Positions 25,425-34,203 of a stretch of DNA of 64,000 nucleotides are shown piece by piece (positions within the stretch are counted from its first letter, which is position 1; the number at the start of each line of letters is the position of its first letter). This stretch comes from Bacteroides sp. (GTDB lineage Bacteria > Bacteroidota > Bacteroidia > Bacteroidales > Bacteroidaceae). Where the stretch lies: positions 1 through 64,000 of the forward strand of contig SUXY01000003.1 in the NCBI GenBank assembly GCA_015060705.1, given 5' to 3'. Under the pieces are notes generated by a model that saw only the letters and a program-made list of their open reading frames with translations, was not told the origin of the DNA and made no database searches. The position numbers and the translations under genes were made by a program.

Positions 25425-27113
25425 TCATTGGAAACAAGCGGAGCTGTCTGCGGCAATCATCCATTTATTGAAGGTGTAATTGGGGAAAGTAGCAGCCCCT
25501 GTTGTTTCCACCCATTCATTGAGCAGTTGGCTGATGTGTACGGAGTCAATACTATAGTCGGAGTCATACAAAGAAGTGTCGGATAGGGTTGTTTTTGCAT
25601 CTTTGGTGTTGCAGACTTCTCCTCTATTGTAGTAGAAGTATTGGATGGCTACTTTAGAAGACGTACCTACAGCTGCTCCCCAATATTGAGTGTTTTGAGA
25701 ATGGAAAATGTAGCAGTTGTTTATATATTGGGTTGTTCGAGGGGTGCTCATTCCTGCAATACTGCCCAGACGATTATTCTTGTCTGAGGAGGTGAATTGG
25801 TTTTCCTTGGAATAGCAGTTGAGAATGTTTCCGTTGGCACTGCCGACAATTCCTCCAGCGATAGCGCTGGTGTTCACATGATAGATTGTGCTTTGGGTGT
25901 AGCAATTGAGGATGGTTCCACCTGTTAACGCACAGATACCGCCCATGTATCCTTTTTCTATGGTGTAGAGGTTGGAATTCGTGAGTGAGCAATTGTCAAT
26001 TGTTCCGTCGTTGATAGAAGCAATACCACCCACATACGAGGTGTTGAGTGTATTCAACGAAGATGCTTTATTAATATGTAAATTCCGGACAATCCCTGTA
26101 GAACCGATATGACCGAAGAGTCCGGTGTATTTTACATCGGGAAGGGTTAATTCGGAAATGGTGTGTCCTTCTCCATCAAAGATGTCTGCGAATGGAGCAC
26201 TGTCTTCTCCGATAGGGGATAGTCTTTGACATTCTTCTTTTGTTAAAGTAATGTCTGACAATAGCCGATATATTCTTTGCTCATCTACCACTTCTCCAAA
26301 TGAATCCAATGTTTCTTCGCCTTCATAGGTTCCGTTGATTAATTGGCAGAAGGCAATCAAATCTTCTACATCCCGGATGCCGGGACGTGAATCATATCGG
26401 GAAATGTTACATGCATAATGCGACCCGCTTAGGAAGGTATGAGGGCTAAAGCTCACTTCGTGGCTAGTGCCGTCCGTGAGTGTAAGAAGGAGGCTTAAGG
26501 TACATTCTTCACAAGGAGGAAGGATAAAAGTGTATTCATGGCCTCCATCGTTATTTTGTAAAATGGTGTGTGAATGGGGAGTCAAAGAGTAGGTCCCGTT
26601 CTGAGGAGTTACTTTTTCGATTTGGACCGGAACGGATAGGGCAAGGCTTTGTAGGCTGGTTGCCAATGTTGGTTCAAAATAGAGTGTCAGTGAGGAGAAA
26701 AGATGCTTGAATTGCAAGTTGATATCTCCTTTCTTTGATAAGGTGTCCTGAGCTATCAGTACATCTTCCAGTTTTCCATTGGAGTATAAATTGTCTAATG
26801 TGTAATTGTTGTTTTCATAGATAGGGTAGAGTGCGGTAATTATTGTCTCTGTTGGGGTGTCGGTCCATTGGAGGTTTTGTCCGTTGTACCAAGTGCTTCC
26901 ATTATAGGTGAAAATTCCATTTTCCACAAATAATCCTCCATTTGCATTCAAGAGAATTTGGCTTCCGGTAGGTAAGGAAGCTGCATCACCATCTCCTCGG
27001 GATAGGATAGGGTAGGTTGATGACAAAGGATAGGAAGGGATTGCTTGTTCGTTATTGCAAGCATAGACCAGTACGAATAAAAAAGCGGGAACAAGTTTTA
27101 GAATTCGTTTCAT
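25425..27113 (-). CDS. Fimbrillin-like lipoprotein with GLUG repeats
   Basis: The 562-residue protein has a lipoprotein signal (MKRILKLVPAFLFVLVYAC). Residues about 40-245 resemble the fimbrillin/Mfa-like fold of Bacteroidales surface pili (TIITALYPIY, QFKHLFSSLTLYF). Residues about 250-470 hold GLUG-like repeats (YTGLFGHIGSTGIVRNLHI, YVGGIASINDGTIDNCSLTN, YMGGICALTGGTILNCYTQS), a short glycine-rich beta repeat found in surface adhesins. The C-terminus ends in a domain of unknown type. A role in adhesion is inferred. It stands alone, reading away from mdh's convergent partner and downstream of the glutamate dehydrogenase terminator. An N-terminal arginine at LSRGD could be a gingipain-like processing site, as in fimbrillins, but this is speculative. 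Confidence 0.78.
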   Translation of the reverse strand: MKRILKLVPAFLFVLVYACNNEQAIPSYPLSSTYPILSRGDGDAASLPTGSQILLNANGGLFVENGIFTYNGSTWYNGQNLQWTDTPTETIITALYPIYENNNYTLDNLYSNGKLEDVLIAQDTLSKKGDINLQFKHLFSSLTLYFEPTLATSLQSLALSVPVQIEKVTPQNGTYSLTPHSHTILQNNDGGHEYTFILPPCEECTLSLLLTLTDGTSHEVSFSPHTFLSGSHYACNISRYDSRPGIRDVEDLIAFCQLINGTYEGEETLDSFGEVVDEQRIYRLLSDITLTKEECQRLSPIGEDSAPFADIFDGEGHTISELTLPDVKYTGLFGHIGSTGIVRNLHINKASSLNTLNTSYVGGIASINDGTIDNCSLTNSNLYTIEKGYMGGICALTGGTILNCYTQSTIYHVNTSAIAGGIVGSANGNILNCYSKENQFTSSDKNNRLGSIAGMSTPRTTQYINNCYIFHSQNTQYWGAAVGTSSKVAIQYFYYNRGEVCNTKDAKTTLSDTSLYDSDYSIDSVHISQLLNEWVETTGAATFPNYTFNKWMIAADSSACFQ

Positions 27114-27180
27114 TGTACATGCATTTTTAAGTTAATGGTGCAAATATAGGATATTTTGGGAATATCCGAAAGTATTTGAT

Positions 27181-27215
27181 AAAAAAACATTGCCCGCTTA
27201 TCAAAGCGGGCAATG
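27181..27215 (-). terminator. Terminator of the first glutamate dehydrogenase gene
   Basis: CATTGCCCGCTT (27188-27199) and AAGCGGGCAATG (27204-27215) form a perfect 12-bp stem with a 4-base loop. On the minus strand the stem is followed by seven T residues. Confidence 0.9.
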
Positions 27216-27240
27216 GATATGTCATTGAGAACCAGTCTTG

Positions 27241-28578
27241 TTATACAATGCCTTGAGCCATCATGGCATGAGCCACCTTCATGAAACCGGCAATGTTGGC
27301 ACCCTTCACGTAGTTGATGTAACCGTCAGCTTCTGTACCATACTTCACGCATTGTTCGTGGATACCAAGCATGATACCGTGGAGCTTTTCGTCCACTTCT
27401 TCAGCTCTCCAACTCAAGTGCATAGCGTTTTGGCTCATTTCGAGACCGGAAGTAGCTACACCACCTGCGTTTACAGCCTTACCTGGAGCATAGAGCTTCT
27501 TGTTGGCAATAAATGCGTCGATAGCTTCTGGAGTGCAACCCATGTTCGAGATTTCACCGATACACAATGTACCGTTGTTGATCAAGTTCTGAGCGTCTTC
27601 ACCATTCAATTCATTTTGAGTAGCGCAAGGCAAAGCAATGTCTACCTTTACTTCCCATGGACGACGACCTGGAACAAATGTCGCATTCGGATACTTTTCT
27701 GCGTAAGGAGCTACGATATCGTTGCCTGATGCGCGGAGTTCGAGCATGTAGTCAATCTTGTCACCGCTGATACCATCCGGGTCATAAATATAACCGTCAG
27801 GACCAGAGATGGTCACAACCTTTGCACCCAATTGGGTAGCCTTGGTTACAGCACCCCAAGCTACATTACCGAAACCGGATACAGCTACAGTCTTGTCCTT
27901 GATGTCGTGACCGGCGTTCTGCAACATTTGGTTTACGAAGTACAAACCACCGAAACCGGTTGCTTCCGGACGAATCAATGAACCGCCGAATTCCAAGCCC
28001 TTACCTGTGAATGTACCTGTAAATTCGCGGGTGAGTTTCTTGTACATACCGAACATGTAACCAACTTCACGGCCACCTACACCGATGTCACCGGCAGGAA
28101 CGTCCATGTCCGGACCTACATGACGCCACAATTCAAGCATGAACGATTGGCAGAAGCGCATCACTTCAGCATCGCTCTTTCCACGTGGAGAGAAGTCGGA
28201 ACCACCTTTACCACCGCCCATAGGGAGAGTAGTCAAGGCATTCTTGAATGTTTGTTCGAAGCCCAAGAACTTCAATATAGAGAGATTCACTGATGCGTGG
28301 AAACGGATACCGCCCTTGTATGGACCAATGGCGTTGTTGAACTGTACGCGATAACCTAAGTTAACTTGTACCTTACCTTTATCGTCTACCCAAGGCACTT
28401 TGAATGTAAAGATGCGGTCTGGTTCAACCAATCTCTCGATGAGAGAGGCTTTTTCAAATTCCGGATGCTGGTTGTAGATATCTTCAATGGAATGTAACAC
28501 TTCCTTTACAGCCTGCAAGTATTCAGATTCACCAGGATGCTTAGCTTCGAGAGAAGCCATAATTTGATTAATATCCAT
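27241..28578 (-). CDS. gdhA: NADP-type glutamate dehydrogenase, first copy
   Basis: The 445-residue hexameric-type enzyme makes glutamate from 2-oxoglutarate and ammonium and is the main ammonium-assimilation route in Bacteroides. Catalytic motifs are clear: GPYKGGIRFH, LPMGGGKGG with the active lysine, SDFSPRGKS, and PAGDIGVGGRE with the catalytic aspartate. The dinucleotide motif is SGFGNVAWG. A second, related gene lies at 43692-45026. Its promoter is the best-preserved one in the window (28625-28655). The coenzyme assignment follows the family; the sequence alone does not prove NADP over NAD use. Confidence 0.95.
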   Translation of the reverse strand: MDINQIMASLEAKHPGESEYLQAVKEVLHSIEDIYNQHPEFEKASLIERLVEPDRIFTFKVPWVDDKGKVQVNLGYRVQFNNAIGPYKGGIRFHASVNLSILKFLGFEQTFKNALTTLPMGGGKGGSDFSPRGKSDAEVMRFCQSFMLELWRHVGPDMDVPAGDIGVGGREVGYMFGMYKKLTREFTGTFTGKGLEFGGSLIRPEATGFGGLYFVNQMLQNAGHDIKDKTVAVSGFGNVAWGAVTKATQLGAKVVTISGPDGYIYDPDGISGDKIDYMLELRASGNDIVAPYAEKYPNATFVPGRRPWEVKVDIALPCATQNELNGEDAQNLINNGTLCIGEISNMGCTPEAIDAFIANKKLYAPGKAVNAGGVATSGLEMSQNAMHLSWRAEEVDEKLHGIMLGIHEQCVKYGTEADGYINYVKGANIAGFMKVAHAMMAQGIV

Positions 28579-28624
28579 AATAAAAGTATTAAAGGTTTTG
28601 ACAAAATGAAATTCATTCTAGATG

Positions 28625-28655
28625 CAAAGATAGCCTTTTGTGGAAATCTGCCAAA
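28625..28655 (-). promoter_or_regulatory. Complete promoter of gdhA copy 1
   Basis: On the minus strand a -33 TTTG (28652-28655) and a -7 TATCTTTG (28625-28632) are separated by 19 bases, exactly the Bacteroidales pattern. The -7 box lies 46 bases upstream of the start codon. Confidence 0.85.
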
Positions 28656-28807
28656 TGTTTTGCCTATTTTTTTAAATGAAGAAAGTAAAAAGTTGAAAGC
28701 ATTATTGAAGCCTTTTTCTTTCGGGAAGTTCAATTTCAGCCAGGAATTAGTTGCATACGTCAATAATTATGTCGATTTTTGTGTATGAAGATTAAAAACA
28801 GAAGATT

Positions 28808-31765
28808 ATGCTTAGCAAAATTCAATTGAACCAATTATACTTCAAGGATACTTCGTTTGTGAACTTGATGACCAAACGTATCTTCAACGTGCTTTTGGTG
28901 GCCAATCCTTACGATGCATTCATGCTGGAAGATGACGGACGTATCGACGAGAAGATTTTCAATGAATACATGAACCTCAGCCTTCGTTATCCACCACGGT
29001 TTACGCAGGTTTCTACGGAAGAGGATGCTTGGAAGCAGTTAAAGAACACTACTTTTGATTTGGTGATTGTCATGCCGGGTACGGATAATAGTGATACGTT
29101 CGACATTGCCCGTTCCATCAAGCAGGAATATTCCGATATTCCTTTGGTGGTGCTTACCCCTTTCTCTCATGGTATTACGGCTCGCATGGAGCATGAGGAT
29201 TTGAGTATCTTTGAATATGTGTTCTGTTGGTTGGGTAATACCGATTTGTTGGTGTCTATCATCAAGTTGATTGAGGATAAGATGAACTTGGAGCACGACA
29301 TCAAGGAAGTGGGCGTGCAGATGATTCTTCTGGTAGAGGACTCTATCCGTTTCTATTCGTCGGTGCTACCTAATTTATATAAGTTCGTGCTCAAGCAGAG
29401 CCAGGAGTTTGCGACGGAAGCATTGAATGAACACCAGCGTACCCTCCGTATGCGTGGACGTCCTAAGATTGTGTTGGCCCGTACGTATGAAGAAGCCATG
29501 GATTTGTATCATCGGTATGAAAACAATGTGTTGGGAATCATCACCGATGCCCGTTATCCTCGAGAAGGAGTCGTAGACCCTATGGCTGGTATCAAGCTGA
29601 TGGCAGAAATCCGCAAGCTCGATCCATTCATTCCGTTGATTCTCCAATCGTCGGAAGTGGAGAATGCCAAATATGTGGGCCGATATGCGGCTAGCTTTGT
29701 GGACAAGAACTCCAAGAAGATGAATGTGGACTTGCGCGATATCGTTTCCAGTAACTTTGGTTTCGGTGATTTTGTTTTTCGCAATCCCGATACCTTGGAG
29801 GAAGTGGCTCGTGTACGCAACCTGAAGGAATTGCAGAATATTATCTTCAACATTCCGAGGGAGTCGTTACTTTACCATGTGCAGCGCAACCATGTGTCCC
29901 GTTGGCTTTATTCGCGTGCCTTGTTTCCGCCTGCAGAGTTCTTGAAGCAAATTCGTTGGGATTCTGCACAAGATGTTGACGACCATCGTCGTGTCATCTT
30001 CGAGGCCATCGTGAAATATCGTAAGATGAAGAACCGGGGGGTAGTTGCTATCTTCCAACGCGACCGATTTGACCGTTATTCCCATTTTGCCCGCATCGGT
30101 GAAGGTTCGTTGGGAGGTAAGGGCCGTGGCTTGGCATTTATTGACAACATGGTAAAACGACATCCGGAGTTCGAACAATTCGAGAATGCTACTGTCGCTA
30201 TTCCGAAGACCGTGGTACTCTGTACAGACATCTTCGACGAGTTTATGGATACGAATAACCTGTATAAGATAGCGCTGAGCGATGTGCCTGATGATGTCAT
30301 CTTGAAGGCTTTCCTACAAGCCCGTTTGCCGGAACGTTTGTTGGAAGACTTCATGGCATTCTTTGATGTAGTCCGCTCACCGATTGCCATCCGTTCTTCC
30401 AGTTTGTTGGAAGATTCCCATTACCAACCGTTCGCGGGTATTTACAACACCTACATGATTCCATATCTAGAGGACAAGAACGAAATGCTTCAGATGTTGA
30501 GTGATGCCGTGAAAGGGGTCTATGCATCGGTTTATTATAAGGATAGCAAGGCTTATATGCAAGCCACCAGCAATGTCATCGACCAGGAAAAAATGGCAGT
30601 TATCTTGCAGGAAGTAGTCGGTACACAGTATGGTGACCGTTTCTATCCGTCCATTTCAGGGGTAGCCCGTTCATTGAACTATTATCCGATTGGAGATGAA
30701 AAGGCAGAAGAAGGTACGGTCAGTTTGGCTTTGGGGTTGGGTAAGTACATTGTGGATGGCGGTTTGACACTCCGTGTTTGCCCGTATCATCCTACTCAGG
30801 TACTTCAGACGAGTGAGATGGAAATTGCCCTTCGGGAGACACAGACTTCGTTCTATGCACTCGATTTGAGGAACAAGGGTGAGAACTTCTCGTTGGATGA
30901 TGGCTTCAATCTATTGAAATTACCGGTGAAGGAAGCCGAGAAGGATGGGGCGTTGCAATACATCGCTTCCACTTACGACCCCTACGATATGGTCATCCGG
31001 GATGGTATTTATCCGGGAGGCCGCAAGGTGATTACTTTTGCTAATATCTTGCAGCATGAAGTTTTTCCGTTGTCACGTATTCTTCAGTTGGCACAAGAGT
31101 ATGGTCAGCGTGAAATGCGCCGTCCGGTGGAAATTGAATTTGCCGTGACCTTGAATCAGAAGGAAAAGACGGGTACATTCTATCTTTTGCAAGTGCGTCC
31201 GATGGTAGATGTCAAGGCAGACTTGTCGGAAGACTTGAACTTGATTCCGGAAGACAAGGTTTTATTGAAGAGTTCCAATTCATTGGGACATGGAATCATG
31301 GAAGACATTCACGACATTATTTATGTGAAGACTGATGGCTATAATGCAGGCAATAACCCGACCATTGCTTACGAAATAGAAAAACTGAACCGTAAGTTCC
31401 TGGATGCTGGTAAACATTATGTCTTGGTAGGTCCGGGTCGTTGGGGAAGCAGTGATTCGTGGTTGGGTATTCCGATTAAGTGGCCACATATCTCGGCAGC
31501 CCGTGTCATCGTGGAAGCGGGCTTGACCAACTATCGGGTAGATCCGAGTCAGGGTACTCATTTCTTCCAGAATCTCACCTCGTTTGGAGTAGGCTATTTT
31601 ACCATCAATGCTTACATGGGTGATGGCATTTACAAGCAGGATTTCCTTGATAGTCTTCCGGTAGTGGAAGAGACACCGCATCTGCGCCATGTCCGTTTTG
31701 AACGTCCGATTGTGGTGAAGATGGATGGTAAGAAAAAGGTCGGTGTGGTGATGATGCCAAAGTAA
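28808..31765 (+). CDS. Two receiver-like domains fused to a PEP/pyruvate-binding ATP-grasp domain
   Basis: The 985-residue cytosolic protein is often labelled PEP synthase, but the domain content differs. Residues about 22-150 look like a receiver domain (FNVLLVANPYDAFMLEDDGR, FDLVIVMPGTD). Residues about 168-310 look like a second one (QMILLVEDSIRFYSSVLPNL, IITDARYPREG, IPLILQSSE). The ATP-grasp PPDK_N domain starts near residue 425 (GEGSLGGKGRGLAFIDNMV) with IAIRSSSLLEDSHYQPFAG and FYLLQVRPMVD. No phosphohistidine swivelling domain and no PEP-binding barrel are visible; the last 180 residues (for example HYVLVGPGRWGSSDSWLG) are distinct. It may be a nucleotide-dependent signalling or phosphotransfer protein rather than a metabolic PEP synthase. 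Confidence 0.8.
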   Translation: MLSKIQLNQLYFKDTSFVNLMTKRIFNVLLVANPYDAFMLEDDGRIDEKIFNEYMNLSLRYPPRFTQVSTEEDAWKQLKNTTFDLVIVMPGTDNSDTFDIARSIKQEYSDIPLVVLTPFSHGITARMEHEDLSIFEYVFCWLGNTDLLVSIIKLIEDKMNLEHDIKEVGVQMILLVEDSIRFYSSVLPNLYKFVLKQSQEFATEALNEHQRTLRMRGRPKIVLARTYEEAMDLYHRYENNVLGIITDARYPREGVVDPMAGIKLMAEIRKLDPFIPLILQSSEVENAKYVGRYAASFVDKNSKKMNVDLRDIVSSNFGFGDFVFRNPDTLEEVARVRNLKELQNIIFNIPRESLLYHVQRNHVSRWLYSRALFPPAEFLKQIRWDSAQDVDDHRRVIFEAIVKYRKMKNRGVVAIFQRDRFDRYSHFARIGEGSLGGKGRGLAFIDNMVKRHPEFEQFENATVAIPKTVVLCTDIFDEFMDTNNLYKIALSDVPDDVILKAFLQARLPERLLEDFMAFFDVVRSPIAIRSSSLLEDSHYQPFAGIYNTYMIPYLEDKNEMLQMLSDAVKGVYASVYYKDSKAYMQATSNVIDQEKMAVILQEVVGTQYGDRFYPSISGVARSLNYYPIGDEKAEEGTVSLALGLGKYIVDGGLTLRVCPYHPTQVLQTSEMEIALRETQTSFYALDLRNKGENFSLDDGFNLLKLPVKEAEKDGALQYIASTYDPYDMVIRDGIYPGGRKVITFANILQHEVFPLSRILQLAQEYGQREMRRPVEIEFAVTLNQKEKTGTFYLLQVRPMVDVKADLSEDLNLIPEDKVLLKSSNSLGHGIMEDIHDIIYVKTDGYNAGNNPTIAYEIEKLNRKFLDAGKHYVLVGPGRWGSSDSWLGIPIKWPHISAARVIVEAGLTNYRVDPSQGTHFFQNLTSFGVGYFTINAYMGDGIYKQDFLDSLPVVEETPHLRHVRFERPIVVKMDGKKKVGVVMMPK

Positions 31766-31826
31766 CTCCCATTTTTGCATACACTCCTGTCACCGGGAGT
31801 TAACGTGTTGATTGGTAGGTCGTAAT

Positions 31827-31849
31827 GGGTTGCAGGACTCCTGCAACCC
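31827..31849 (+). terminator. Hairpin downstream of the receiver/ATP-grasp gene
   Basis: GGGTTGCAGG (31827-31836) and CCTGCAACCC (31840-31849) make a perfect 10-bp stem with a 3-base loop, 61 bases after the stop. Only TCTTGTC follows, so the T tract is weak. Confidence 0.55.
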
Positions 31850-31876
31850 TCTTGTCACCTATACTTTTTTCGGTTA

Positions 31877-31956
31877 GTTCCAACTTTTTCCACCTATTGG
31901 AACTTTTTGTTCCACTAAGTGGAACTTTTTGTTCCAGATAGTGGTACCTTTTGGAA
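31877..31956. repeat. Short tandem array of GGAACTTTTTGTTCC
   Basis: Two identical 15-base near-palindromic units lie 22 bases apart (31899-31913, 31921-31935). A degenerate unit lies to the left (GTTCCAACTTTTTCC, 31877-31891) and another to the right (GGTACCTTTTGGAAG, 31942-31956). Confidence 0.7.
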
Positions 31957-32040
31957 GTTGTACTTGTGCATGGCGATGCAACTGTTTTCAGGACGAGACA
32001 AACGTGAAGGGGTGGCATGTCACCCGTGCAACCGAAAAAT

Positions 32041-32118
32041 GTAAGTACTCTCATCACTATGTGTGAGTACTCTCGCAAAGGGATGAGAGTACTTACACAA
32101 GTCGATGAGAGTACTTAC
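32041..32118. repeat. Four direct and inverted copies of GAGAGTACT
   Basis: GTAAGTACTCTCATC (32041-32055) is the inverse of GATGAGAGTACTTAC, which occurs at 32082-32096 and again at 32104-32118, 22 bases apart. A fourth, partial copy (GTGAGTACTCTCGC) starts at 32063. The array can form alternative hairpins. Confidence 0.75.
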
Positions 32119-32153
32119 GTTATCCATCGCTTGTACGGAAAAAAGGGTACTGT

Positions 32154-32609
32154 TTAAATTCTCTTTTCACTCCATAGTGCTTCTTTCATCCAAACTTCAG
32201 AAAATCCCATAGCTTTAATATCGATATTAGGATGTTTTCTTATTAATTGTTTTAGACTTTCAGAAAAAGCGTTATTCTGATCAAGTGCAATAAGTAAATA
32301 GTTAATACAGCATAGTTGAGGATATAACTTTTCAGGAGAAATACCAATTGGGTTTATCCAAGGATAAAACAATTTCTTAGGAAGTTGAGGTTTCCAAGGG
32401 AATTTCCGATTCCAAATGCGTGCATGATGAGCAATACAATTTCGAAGAACTGAAAGACTCTTTACCCAACTCTCTAAATATAGATGTTGAGGCAGACCAA
32501 ATTCACGGGCTATTTGTTTTTTTAGTTTAACGTCCGAAAGATTACAATATAGTTTGGACAAAGTGCCGAACGAAGAAACTTCCAAAGTTTTCCATGCTGG
32601 CGGATTTTT
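32154..32609 (-). pseudogene. Remnant of an Abi_2-type abortive infection protein
   Basis: The open frame encodes about 152 residues that match the C-terminal half of Abi_2 (AbiD/AbiF-like) proteins: PPAWKTLEVSSFGTLSKLY, then VLRNCIAHHARIWNRKF and NIDIKAMGFSEVW. These proteins are normally near 300 residues and abort phage infection. No ATG lies at a family-like start; a TTG at 32585 is inside the conserved WKTLEVSS block, and the frame is closed by TGA at 32610-32612. The N-terminal half is missing, so the gene is almost certainly inactive. Confidence 0.75.
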
Positions 32610-32612
32610 TCA

Positions 32613-33051
32613 TAAATGCTAAAAATAAAAGTTCCGCCCTGGTACGCTGTTCTATGGGAAGCGTGGCGGAAATTGTTGATGCAAAGGAAGTGATATTTTC
32701 TAATACTACCAAAATTTCAGATTCTTTTTTTCATATTTTTGTTATTCTAAAATTAACGGTGGCAGGAGCAACACGACGGTTGCACCACTGCTGCCACCGC
32801 TTTCACGATGAATCCCAAACGGTTAAGTCCCGGTTGCAGGAGTGTAAGCAGATGATTGAAATTTTGTGTGGAAAATGCTGGAATACCCTGCTTTAACGAC
32901 CTGTTTCTTTGCGTTTGTAACGCAAAGATTATGATATGAGCATTTGCAATGCGCTTGAATTCTTCTGGGACTATAAGAGGACTATACATCATTAGGGAAA
33001 TGGCTTAATTTTTTATTTAAAAACATTTGTTTAATTCGTTTTTTTTTTGTG
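32613..33051. other. Gap without a supported gene, upstream of the membrane regulator
   Basis: Open frames exist on both strands (for example 32753-32992 minus, 79 codons, and 32594-32896 plus), but none looks like a known protein or has coding character. One 10-bp palindrome, TCTTTGCGTT / AACGCAAAGA with a 3-base loop, is at 32906-32928. The stretch may be decayed mobile or defence DNA linked to the Abi remnant. Confidence 0.5.
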
Positions 33052-33059
33052 TAGCTTTG
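33052..33059 (+). promoter_or_regulatory. -7 box of the membrane regulator gene
   Basis: TAGCTTTG matches TAnnTTTG and lies 25 bases before the start. A TTTG at 33026-33029 gives a 22-base spacing, slightly longer than usual. Confidence 0.6.
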
Positions 33060-33084
33060 CATTTATTAAAGACAAATTGAGGGA

Positions 33085-34203
33085 ATGAAACGAAAATACT
33101 ACATATTGGGAACGCTTGCCTTGCTCTGCTTGCTGGGTACGGGTTATTATGCTTGGACGCTGTATGATGCGCATTGCAAGCAAGTTGCTGAATGGAACGA
33201 AGGAGCGAAAGCAGCTTTCGAAGAAGCTTTGTGGATGGAAGTGAATAAAAGGGCGGAGGTGCCATTTTATTCTACTTCTAGTGGAGACGATGGGATGACT
33301 ACTTTTAAAGAAAGAGTTCCAGATTCTGTTTTTGTAACTTCACTTTTGGGACGTAGGGGCTATCGAATAGAACGCAATAAATATAATCATAGTTTAGTAA
33401 AAGATACTCGAAAAAGAGTACGTTTAACTACCTTATTTGCAGGACATCCTTTGTCTACAGATACATTGCTTATTCATTGGGATAGTCTTCTTTTTGCGAA
33501 TCAAATCCCCATAAAGGGTCAAGTCCGTTATATCTATACGGATATGGAATTGCAAAATGATACAATCTATTCTATCGTGTCTAAACGATTATCCAATTTG
33601 GATAGTTTGACGGTGAAATATTTAGGATTTCGCTGTGAACATGAATTGGCTGCCTTTATTTCATATCCGCATTGGATGACTACTTCGTTTAAAGAAAATG
33701 GTTTTATATTATTGCTTCCTTGGATTCTATTGATACTTCTATCTGTTTATTATCCAAGGTTAGAAGTAATGGTAAAACGAAAGTTTACACATGAGATAGT
33801 GATAGAAAAGACAATTGAAATTGAAAAAGAAGTTATTGTAGAAAAGAAGATCCATTTGGCAGATGTGGCGATAGATAAAGCTCAAATGTTTGAACTTCCT
33901 GATGGAACGATATTTGATGCATTTGAATGTACATTGGAAAAAGATGGCTTGAAGCAGCGTTTGCAGCCGCAATCCGTATCGCTTTTGAAACTTTTTTTGA
34001 TAGAGAACAATCATCAGGTTACATCCGATAGCATCTGTCTGAAACTTTGGGGTGATGTCTCTCATTCAGAACGTCTATATTCTGCCATTCGACGTCTTAG
34101 GAATGATTTGAAAAGGGTAAAATCGGAGCTTTTTATCGAATCATCATATGGAATCTATGAACTAAAATCTCCCATTTCATCGCATAAATCTGACCAAACC
34201 TGA
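33085..34203 (+). CDS. Membrane-spanning winged-helix transcriptional regulator
   Basis: The 372-residue protein has a membrane helix at about residues 5-24 (YILGTLALLCLLGTGYYAW), a periplasmic domain of about 185 residues, a second helix near 212-230 (FILLLPWILLILLSVYYP) and a charged coiled-coil linker (EIVIEKTIEIEKEVIVEKK). An OmpR-like winged helix follows at about 290-365 (SVSLLKLFLIENNHQVTSD, LYSAIRRLRNDLKRV). This allows a periplasmic signal to reach DNA without a separate kinase; the DNA-binding domain is C-terminal, unlike ToxR/CadC where it is N-terminal. It directly precedes the NVEALA cassettes, and its last codons overlap a repeat array that may be its own operator. Related regulators are often found at NVEALA loci. 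Confidence 0.83.
   Translation: MKRKYYILGTLALLCLLGTGYYAWTLYDAHCKQVAEWNEGAKAAFEEALWMEVNKRAEVPFYSTSSGDDGMTTFKERVPDSVFVTSLLGRRGYRIERNKYNHSLVKDTRKRVRLTTLFAGHPLSTDTLLIHWDSLLFANQIPIKGQVRYIYTDMELQNDTIYSIVSKRLSNLDSLTVKYLGFRCEHELAAFISYPHWMTTSFKENGFILLLPWILLILLSVYYPRLEVMVKRKFTHEIVIEKTIEIEKEVIVEKKIHLADVAIDKAQMFELPDGTIFDAFECTLEKDGLKQRLQPQSVSLLKLFLIENNHQVTSDSICLKLWGDVSHSERLYSAIRRLRNDLKRVKSELFIESSYGIYELKSPISSHKSDQT

Larger units (their letters stand above)
31766..32153. other. Gene-free intergenic stretch with several small repeats
   Basis: No coding frame is supported here. A weak stem, TAACTCCC (31763-31770, starting in the stop codon) with GGGAGTTA (31795-31802), is followed by a perfect 10-bp stem at 31827-31849. 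Two 15-base copies of GGAACTTTTTGTTCC (31899-31913 and 31921-31935) have degenerate neighbours on both sides. GATGAGAGTACTTAC copies complete the stretch. Each is listed separately where it can be delimited. Confidence 0.7.

Noticed and set aside
28537-28788. An 83-codon plus-strand frame between gdhA and the receiver/ATP-grasp gene
   Set aside because: It overlaps the start of gdhA and covers its perfect minus-strand promoter; the product resembles nothing known.
32041-32118. Possible CRISPR-like array of GATGAGAGTACTTAC
   Set aside because: Copies are in both orientations, only four units, spacers of 7-8 bases, and no cas genes nearby.
32594-32896. A 100-codon plus-strand frame opposite the Abi remnant's upstream region
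   Set aside because: No family resemblance, no promoter, odd composition; left as part of the gene-poor gap.
32753-32992. A 79-codon minus-strand frame upstream of the Abi remnant
   Set aside because: No recognisable motif; the cysteine- and histidine-rich end reads like a shadow of repetitive DNA. Kept only as a note in the gap entry.
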